Assembly (NCBI GenBank): GCA_026461645.1
Contig: JAPJMP010000195.1
Coordinates: forward strand, 1 to 6,570
Direction: 5' to 3'
Source: Burkholderiales bacterium
GTDB lineage: Bacteria > Pseudomonadota > Gammaproteobacteria > Burkholderiales > UBA11063
DNA: 6,570 bases
The notes beneath the pieces were generated by a model. That model saw nothing but the letters and a program-made list of their open reading frames with translations, had not been told where the DNA came from and did not search any database. Position numbers and translations under genes: made by a program. Below, piece after piece: positions 1 through 6,570 of this stretch (the stretch's first letter is position 1; each line of letters opens with the position of its first letter).

Positions 1-92
1 ATTAATGGTATTCCAATTATATGAGTAATTTTTGTAATTAATTTGGTGTGATAAATACCGTATTCTTTTATTAATTTATTATATTTATCCAT
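1..92 (-). CDS. DUF962 / Mpo1-like membrane protein, N-terminal fragment (runs off the window)
   Basis: Reading leftward from the ATG at 92-90 gives 30 open codons that continue past the window edge. The peptide begins MDKYNKLIKEYG and carries tyrosine 14 and histidine 15, then histidine 24 nine residues later, then G27-I-P29. The pattern Y-H-x8-H-x2-G-x-P matches the start of the DUF962 (YGL010w/Mpo1-like) family, where the first histidine is usually followed by N-P-x-N; here the second asparagine position is threonine 20. Yeast Mpo1 is an iron-dependent dioxygenase of the ER that acts in alpha-oxidation of 2-hydroxy fatty acids; the bacterial relatives are small multi-pass membrane proteins of mostly unknown role. 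A GAGG ribosome binding site lies 7 bases before the ATG. It is the next gene after eno on the same strand, after a 211-bp gap, so it is probably transcribed separately. The family call rests on a short stretch and the membrane segments lie outside the window. Confidence 0.62.
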   Translation of the reverse strand, partial: MDKYNKLIKEYGIYHTKLITKITHIIGIPL

Positions 93-99
93 GCTTTAC

Positions 100-103
100 C
101 CTC
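100..103 (-). promoter_or_regulatory. Ribosome binding site of the Mpo1-like gene
   Basis: On the minus strand GAGG is followed by seven bases (GTAAAGC) and then ATG at 92. This is normal Shine-Dalgarno spacing, and it is the main non-protein support that the partial frame at the left edge is a real gene. Confidence 0.6.
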
Positions 104-164
104 ACAGTAATCTAATCATTCCATAAGCATAAATAGTCTAATACAAATTATGTAAATTTGAATA

Positions 165-204
165 TTTGCTGGCTATTATGTATTACACAACTAGCCATCG
201 CAAA
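165..204 (-). other. Imperfect inverted repeat (hairpin) between eno and the Mpo1-like gene
   Basis: On the plus strand TTTGC TGGCTA (165-175) pairs with TAGCCA TC GCAAA (192-204): 11 base pairs with a two-base bulge and a 16-base loop. It is the most GC-rich piece of the 93-303 gap. It is not followed by a T run on either strand, so it does not look like an intrinsic terminator. It may instead fold in the 5' leader of the Mpo1-like transcript or mark the 3' end of the eno transcript. Function is unknown. Confidence 0.4.
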
Positions 205-205
205 A

Positions 206-235
206 TTTATACTAGATTTAATTATAATAAAACAA
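206..235 (-). promoter_or_regulatory. Possible promoter for the Mpo1-like gene
   Basis: On the minus strand TTGTTT (235-230) is followed by an 18-base spacer and TATAAA (211-206), five of six matches to the -10 consensus. Transcription would start near 199, almost exactly at the first strand of the 165-204 hairpin, leaving a leader of about 107 bases. A second weaker pair, TTTACA (156-151) and TTTATG (133-128) with 17 bases between, lies closer to the gene. The surroundings are so AT-rich that either match could be chance. Confidence 0.3.
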
Positions 236-250
236 GCATAATATTTATGA

Positions 251-291
251 TTATTAATTTAAAATTTAGGCTTAGGTCTAATAATTAATAA
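251..291 (-). other. AT-rich dyad just after eno (weak terminator candidate)
   Basis: TTATTAATT (251-259) and AATTAATAA (283-291) are perfect 9-base inverted arms, with a smaller TTAG/CTAA pair (266-269 and 278-281) nested inside. It begins 12 bases after the eno stop codon, where a 3' hairpin would be expected. The stem is almost wholly A-T and no clean T tract follows on the minus strand, so it is a poor intrinsic terminator. Apart from this, the 165-204 hairpin and the promoter-like boxes, I see nothing in 93-303; the longest minus-strand frame there is 16 codons without a ribosome binding site. Confidence 0.25.
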
Positions 292-303
292 CAGCAAGTA
301 AAC

Positions 304-1656
<1,353 letters not shown>

Positions 1657-1666
1657 TTATTATCGC

Positions 1667-2494
1667 TTAAAATTGTTTAACAATTTTATCTATGGCAAGT
1701 AATTCTTCTAGAAATTTCTCAATTTCGTACATTGGAAATGAATTTGGCCCATCAGATTTGGCTTCATCAGGTTTTGGATGAGTTTCAATAAATAGACCAC
1801 TAATACCGACTGCAACTGCTGCGCGTGCTAAAGTTGAAACAAACTCTCTTTGACCACCAGAACTGTTACCCAAACCTCCTGGTAACTGTACTGAGTGAGT
1901 GGCATCAAAAACTACCGGACAATCAGTTTGACGCATTAAAACTAAACTACGCATATCTGAAATTAAATTATTATAGCCAAAAGATACTCCCCTTTCGCAT
2001 GCCATTATTAATCCATGCCCTGGAACATTTAGGGCTTTACTTGTAACGTTTTTCATATCAAGCGGTGCTAAAAATTGACCCTTTTTTATGTTAACCACCT
2101 TACCAGTTGCTGCTACGGCTTTTATGAAATCAGTTTGGCGACATAAAAACGCAGGTGTTTGTAGTATATCAGCTACTTCAGCAACTCGATCAATTTCTGC
2201 GATTTCATGCACATCAGTTAGAATTCTTAATTGTAATTGCTTTTTAACTTGACTTAAAATACGTAAACCTTGATCAATACCAAGCCCTCTAAATGTGGTA
2301 TCTGAACTACGATTAGCTTTGTCATAACTTGATTTATATATAAAAGTTATTCCTAATTTTTGCGTAATCTCTTTTAAATAACCTGCTGTATCAATAGCCA
2401 TTTGTTCAGATTCTATGACACACGGTCCAGCTATTAAAAAAAATGGCTGCTTTAAGCCAATCTCATTATCAAATAATTTCCATGTTGTTTTCAA
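1667..2494 (-). CDS. kdsA: 3-deoxy-8-phosphooctulonate synthase (Kdo-8-phosphate synthase)
   Basis: KdsA condenses phosphoenolpyruvate with D-arabinose-5-phosphate to Kdo-8-phosphate, the first step toward the Kdo of LPS inner core; it is cytoplasmic. The 275 residues span the whole single TIM barrel. The KANRSS motif (59-64) separates it from the related DAHP synthases, which carry KPRT(S/T). Other recognisable parts are K54, LTDVHE (92-97), FLCRQTD (116-122), NIKKGQF (135-141), [10 protein letters not shown] (168-177), FDATHS (196-201), GGQR (213-216), IETHP (236-240) and SDGPNS (247-252). C25 in AGPCVIES, with H200, E237 and D248, reproduces the metal-binding set of the metal-dependent class (Aquifex type), where E. 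coli has an asparagine. The start codon is TTG: no in-frame ATG or GTG exists between the upstream stop and the conserved barrel start, and AAAGGA lies 9 bases before it. It follows pyrG by 32 bp. Confidence 0.96.
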   Translation of the reverse strand: MKTTWKLFDNEIGLKQPFFLIAGPCVIESEQMAIDTAGYLKEITQKLGITFIYKSSYDKANRSSDTTFRGLGIDQGLRILSQVKKQLQLRILTDVHEIAEIDRVAEVADILQTPAFLCRQTDFIKAVAATGKVVNIKKGQFLAPLDMKNVTSKALNVPGHGLIMACERGVSFGYNNLISDMRSLVLMRQTDCPVVFDATHSVQLPGGLGNSSGGQREFVSTLARAAVAVGISGLFIETHPKPDEAKSDGPNSFPMYEIEKFLEELLAIDKIVKQF

Positions 2495-2503
2495 ACCTAA
2501 TAA

Positions 2504-2509
2504 TCCTTT
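2504..2509 (-). promoter_or_regulatory. Ribosome binding site that supports the TTG start of kdsA
   Basis: AAAGGA on the minus strand is followed by nine bases and the TTG at 2494. Going upstream in frame, the codons are GGT, TTA, TTA, GGA, AAA, TTT, TAC and then a TAA stop, so no other accepted start is available before the conserved barrel begins at about residue 17. Confidence 0.6.
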
Positions 2510-2526
2510 AAAGTATTATTTTGATA

Positions 2527-4185
<1,659 letters not shown>

Positions 4186-4212
4186 TTAAACTACTTACAG
4201 AGCATTAATAGT

Positions 4213-4235
4213 AATTTATGCTCATGCAATAAATT
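4213..4235 (-). other. Small inverted repeat in the pyrG leader
   Basis: AATTTATGC (4213-4221) pairs with GCAATAAATT (4226-4235) apart from one bulged A, leaving a four-base loop. It lies about 50 bases before the pyrG ATG. There is no following T run and no frame of useful length beside it, so it is not an obvious attenuator or terminator. It may be a leader hairpin or chance in AT-rich DNA. Confidence 0.25.
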
Positions 4236-4304
4236 CTACGGTATTTATATTAAGATTAAACTTTAAAATCTTAGTATAAATAAATTTAGCCAAAACACTG
4301 AAAA

Positions 4305-4313
4305 ATTATATCA
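4305..4313 (-). promoter_or_regulatory. Extended -10 promoter candidate for pyrG-kdsA-eno
   Basis: On the minus strand TGATATAAT is a perfect extended -10 element (TGn plus TATAAT). No good -35 hexamer lies 16-18 bases upstream (best GTTAGA, three of six), which is common for extended -10 promoters. Transcription would begin near 4298, giving a leader of about 134 bases before pyrG. A second possible -10, TATACT (4278-4273), lies downstream. The 4171-4348 gap holds no gene. Confidence 0.5.
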
Positions 4314-4318
4314 TAAAT

Positions 4319-4331
4319 TTAGATTATCTAA
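4319..4331 (-). promoter_or_regulatory. 13-bp palindrome upstream of the pyrG -10 box (operator candidate)
   Basis: TTAGAT T ATCTAA is a perfect dyad centred on 4325. It covers the spacer and the place a -35 box would occupy for the 4305-4310 TATAAT, a position suited to a repressor or activator. I cannot name a regulator with this site, and in sequence this AT-rich a six-base arm can arise by chance. Confidence 0.25.
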
Positions 4332-4348
4332 CTAAAGTATAAAAAATA

Positions 4349-5119
4349 TTAGCTCCAATTTAACTCTAGAATTAATGGCGCATGATCAGATGGTCTTTCA
4401 TTTTTGCGTGGATTAACATCAACTCTACAATTTGTTGCTAATGCATATAATTTTTTGTTAATCAAAATATGATCAATTCTAAGCCCCATTTGTCTTTTAA
4501 ACGCAAAGCCACGATAATCCCACCAGGTAAATTGTTTAGATTGAGTATTAAATATTCTAAAGCTATCATATAAACCAAGATTAATAATTTCCTGCCACGC
4601 CATTCGTTCTTGCTGTGAACATAAAACTTGTTCATGCCAAAGTTCAGGATTATGAACATCAATATCCTCTGGTGCAATATTAAAATCGCCCAATACAACC
4701 ATATGCTCATTTTCAGTTAAAGAATGTTTAAGATAGTTGGTTAAAGCACTCAACCAAGTTAACTTATATTGATATTTATCACTAAGTAAATTTTCACCAT
4801 TAACAACATAAGCACAGATAATCCTTAATTTGTTTGCTGTGGCTGTTATGACTCTTTTTTGTGGGTCTGCAAAATTAGGTATATCATAAATAATATCAGT
4901 AAGTGGGTATTTAGATATTATTGCAACTCCGTTATAAGTCTTTTGACCATTAAAAGCACAATAATAACCAATATTCTCAAATGCTGTTTGCGGAAAATCG
5001 CAATTATCTTGTTTTAACTCTTGTAGCGCTAAAATATCACAATTATTGGTTTGTAACCACTCTAACACTTGAGGCAATCTAACTTTAAGCGAATTAACAT
5101 TCCAGGTTGCTATTTGCAT
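4349..5119 (-). CDS. xth: Exodeoxyribonuclease III (AP endonuclease, ExoIII/Ape1 family)
   Basis: This enzyme cuts DNA at abasic sites and trims 3' blocked ends in base excision repair, and degrades double-stranded DNA 3' to 5'; it is cytoplasmic and Mg-dependent. The 256 residues form one endonuclease/exonuclease/phosphatase domain of usual length. Visible motifs are TWNVNSLKVRL (N7), LALQELK (E34, metal ligand), NGVAIISK (63-70), Y104, GDFNIAPEDIDV (D145 and N147), FTWWDYRG (197-204), LRIDHIL (D216) and RPSDHAP (D245-H246). All catalytic positions are present. The segment after Y104 reads VVNG where relatives mostly have VPNG, so the proline is lost. The ATG at 5119 is fixed by the conserved N-terminus, although only a weak purine stretch (AAAGAA) precedes it. 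It lies 64 bp after the transporter and 184 bp before pyrG, so it may be its own unit. The window shows no other repair gene beside it. Confidence 0.94.
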   Translation of the reverse strand: MQIATWNVNSLKVRLPQVLEWLQTNNCDILALQELKQDNCDFPQTAFENIGYYCAFNGQKTYNGVAIISKYPLTDIIYDIPNFADPQKRVITATANKLRIICAYVVNGENLLSDKYQYKLTWLSALTNYLKHSLTENEHMVVLGDFNIAPEDIDVHNPELWHEQVLCSQQERMAWQEIINLGLYDSFRIFNTQSKQFTWWDYRGFAFKRQMGLRIDHILINKKLYALATNCRVDVNPRKNERPSDHAPLILELNWS

Positions 5120-5146
5120 AATTTTTTCATTCTTTGATAATTGCTA

Positions 5147-5175
5147 TTTATTAACCTTAAGATCTATTTCATCAA
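5147..5175 (-). promoter_or_regulatory. Possible promoter for xth
   Basis: On the minus strand TTGATG (5175-5170) and AATAAA (5152-5147) are separated by 17 bases, matching eight of twelve consensus positions. Transcription would begin about 20 bases before the xth ATG. No terminator hairpin is seen after the transporter stop at 5184, so read-through from that gene is equally possible. Confidence 0.3.
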
Positions 5176-5183
5176 TAACTCTA

Positions 5184-6476
5184 TCATGCATTATAATATA
5201 AATCAATTTCATTCTTTTTTTGCTTAATATCGCGATCAGGTTTATGAAAGAAGATTACCAATATTCCTGCCGACAAATTTAATAAAACCACAATTAAAAT
5301 GGCAGTTTTAAAATTATGTGACTGTGAGGATAAATATCCGGTGACAATTGGTGCAATAATTCCAGATAAACCAAAGAATGAATTCATTATGGCTAAATTT
5401 ATTCCTGCTCGATGCGAATTTAAATCTGATGTAACGGCATAAATACAACTATCTGCCATATACGTTAATGCTGTTGCAATGCTAATAAATATCATAGCCA
5501 TTCCAATGGTTGTAACACTTAGTAATGGTACTAGAAATAATGCTGTAGTGATTAAACTTAGCAAAATAATAATACTTCTAGACTTTCTAAATGAATGCGT
5601 TTTTTGCCATATTTTATCAGCAAGATAACCATTAGTTACCAGCGAAAATGCAGCCAGCAGCCATGGAATAACCAACCATATTCCTAAATCTTCAAGTTTT
5701 ATATTATAGGTTTGAATTATATAACCTGGTAGCCAAGTAATGATAAAAAATTTCATATACCCGTTACAAAAATAAGCATAACAAGTAACTAAAAAGGTTC
5801 TATTGGTAAACATTTGATAAAAATACGCTTGCTTGTCACCAGTGCTATTAAGCTTTGTTTCTAGTCTGCCATTTTCTATATATTGTAATTCCTCAGGCAA
5901 AATAAATTTATGCTGTTTAGGTTTATTGGTATAAATTATTAACCAAATAATTGACCAAATAATACCAACTGTACCCAAAATATAGAACAAATAACGCCAT
6001 CCATAAGTAACAATTAAATAAGTTGAAATTGGCGCACCAATCACTGCTGATATTGGTATAGCCAATAAACCAAAGGATAATGCTTGCGCTTTTTCTTTAA
6101 AGGGCAACCAATCACTAATGGTTCTTGATAATGATGGAAATACTGGACCTTCAGCTAACCCTAATAAAATACGCAGCACAATTAAGGACATAAACCCCAT
6201 GGCAAAGCCAAACATGATTGTTGCTATTGACCACAAAATAGCTGCACCACCCCAGACCAGCTTTGGGCCAATTCTATCCGCAATATAACCACCCACTACA
6301 TTCGTTACTATATAACCAACACCGAAACAGGAAAGCAATAACCCAAATTGAGTATTATTTAAATGAAATTCATGGCTCAGCGGTGTAATAGCATAACTTA
6401 GTGCTGCTCTATCTAAATAACAGATCATTGCGCCAAGAAACACAAGAAAAACCACAACAAACCTGAAATTTTTCAT
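5184..6476 (-). CDS. MFS transporter, anion:cation symporter (ACS) type
   Basis: The 430-residue product is a 12-helix major facilitator of the inner membrane. Helices fall at roughly 6-28, 45-65, 73-91, 93-115, 132-155, 161-181, 224-247, 262-285, 298-319, 322-345, 358-381 and 388-410, with the usual long cytoplasmic loop (182-223) between the halves. Diagnostic pieces are YLDRAALSYA (20-29) in helix 1, the MFS loop signature GGYIADRIGPK (62-72), RILLGLAEGPVFPS (102-115) in helix 4 and a degenerate repeat of the signature, GYLADKI (283-289). The YLDR and AEGPxFP motifs point to the ACS family, whose members carry organic anions such as hexuronates, glucarate, galactonate or phthalate by proton symport. 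The substrate cannot be read from sequence and no sugar-acid enzyme lies beside it. AGGA precedes the ATG by nine bases. In intracellular gammaproteobacteria such carriers are often numerous, but a role in a host is only a guess here. Confidence 0.88.
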   Translation of the reverse strand: MKNFRFVVVFLVFLGAMICYLDRAALSYAITPLSHEFHLNNTQFGLLLSCFGVGYIVTNVVGGYIADRIGPKLVWGGAAILWSIATIMFGFAMGFMSLIVLRILLGLAEGPVFPSLSRTISDWLPFKEKAQALSFGLLAIPISAVIGAPISTYLIVTYGWRYLFYILGTVGIIWSIIWLIIYTNKPKQHKFILPEELQYIENGRLETKLNSTGDKQAYFYQMFTNRTFLVTCYAYFCNGYMKFFIITWLPGYIIQTYNIKLEDLGIWLVIPWLLAAFSLVTNGYLADKIWQKTHSFRKSRSIIILLSLITTALFLVPLLSVTTIGMAMIFISIATALTYMADSCIYAVTSDLNSHRAGINLAIMNSFFGLSGIIAPIVTGYLSSQSHNFKTAILIVVLLNLSAGILVIFFHKPDRDIKQKKNEIDLYYNA

Positions 6477-6501
6477 TTTTATTAATCCTATTTGTGAAAT
6501 T

Positions 6502-6537
6502 TAGTATAATATTATCTAAGTAGTTTAAATTATACTA
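6502..6537. promoter_or_regulatory. Promoter region of the MFS gene with a 9-bp inverted repeat
   Basis: TAGTATAAT (6502-6510) and ATTATACTA (6529-6537) are perfect inverted arms around an 18-base centre. Each arm contains a TATAAT: one read rightward at 6505-6510 and one read leftward at 6534-6529. The leftward one could serve the transporter, with about 45 bases of leader, but has no good -35 (AATAAT at 17 bases). The arrangement could be overlapping opposed promoters or a dyad operator; the DNA is so AT-rich that chance is a real alternative. Confidence 0.35.
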
Positions 6538-6546
6538 TAAATTTTG

Positions 6547-6552
6547 TTGACA
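6547..6552 (+). promoter_or_regulatory. Consensus -35 box on the plus strand at the right edge
   Basis: TTGACA is an exact -35 hexamer. With a 17-base spacer the -10 box would begin at 6570, the last base of the window, so the other half cannot be checked. If real, it would drive a divergent gene to the right of the transporter. Confidence 0.2.
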
Positions 6553-6570
6553 TTATTTTCTAATTTGCCG

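Noticed and set aside
148..198. Sixteen-codon minus-strand frame starting at 198
   Set aside because: No Shine-Dalgarno, overlaps the hairpin, and its peptide has no visible feature such as a membrane helix, so it is not a credible ftsB remnant or leader peptide.
1825..2046. Plus-strand open frame of 73 codons
   Set aside because: It lies wholly inside kdsA on the opposite strand, has no clear ribosome binding site and no recognisable family, and kdsA is certain from its motifs.
1667..2494. DAHP synthase as an alternative identity for the kdsA product
   Set aside because: The KANRSS motif and overall match to Kdo-8-phosphate synthase, plus the neighbours, exclude the KPRT-type DAHP synthases.
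4341..4375. T-rich stretch after xth with the near-palindrome around TCTAGA as a terminator
   Set aside because: The symmetry at 4360-4375 is in the xth coding end, has no loop and one mismatch, and is too far from the T run to form an intrinsic terminator.
4462..4710. Minus-strand open frame of 82 codons
   Set aside because: Same strand as xth in a different frame, covering its conserved GDFN and RIDH segments; an overlapping shadow.

Overview
The window is a strongly AT-rich piece of a bacterial chromosome in which every recognisable gene lies on the minus strand. From right to left (the direction of transcription) it holds an MFS anion:cation-symporter-type transporter (6476-5184), an exodeoxyribonuclease III (5119-4349), the set pyrG-kdsA-eno (4164-304), and the first 30 codons of a DUF962/Mpo1-like membrane protein that runs off the left edge (92-1). 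The last gene was found by reading the edge sequence by hand. No RNA gene, insertion sequence, CRISPR array or prophage piece is visible.

The order pyrG-kdsA-eno is known from Gammaproteobacteria, and kdsA implies an outer membrane with Kdo-containing LPS. Together with the AT bias and an ACS-type transporter, this suggests an AT-rich gammaproteobacterium, perhaps host-associated (Legionellales or Francisella-like). That placement is inference; the sequence does not fix a genus. All complete genes have intact catalytic motifs and family-typical lengths, so there is no sign of decay.

The three central genes are 32 and 25 bp apart and look like one operon, driven from the 4165-4348 leader, which has an extended -10 box. 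Their products are CTP synthase, Kdo-8-phosphate synthase and enolase. There is a metabolic logic: enolase makes phosphoenolpyruvate, KdsA condenses it with arabinose-5-phosphate, and CTP is later used to activate Kdo as CMP-Kdo. The exonuclease and the transporter upstream are separated by 64 bp and each has weak promoter-like sequence of its own.

The points most worth a second look are small ones: a KdsA with the cysteine of the metal-dependent class and a TTG start, an enolase with a basic C-terminal tail and two substitutions in conserved motifs, an Mpo1-like gene where ftsB often follows eno, and dyad symmetries in three promoter regions. I see no evidence for a previously undescribed multi-gene system; this is mostly core housekeeping sequence.
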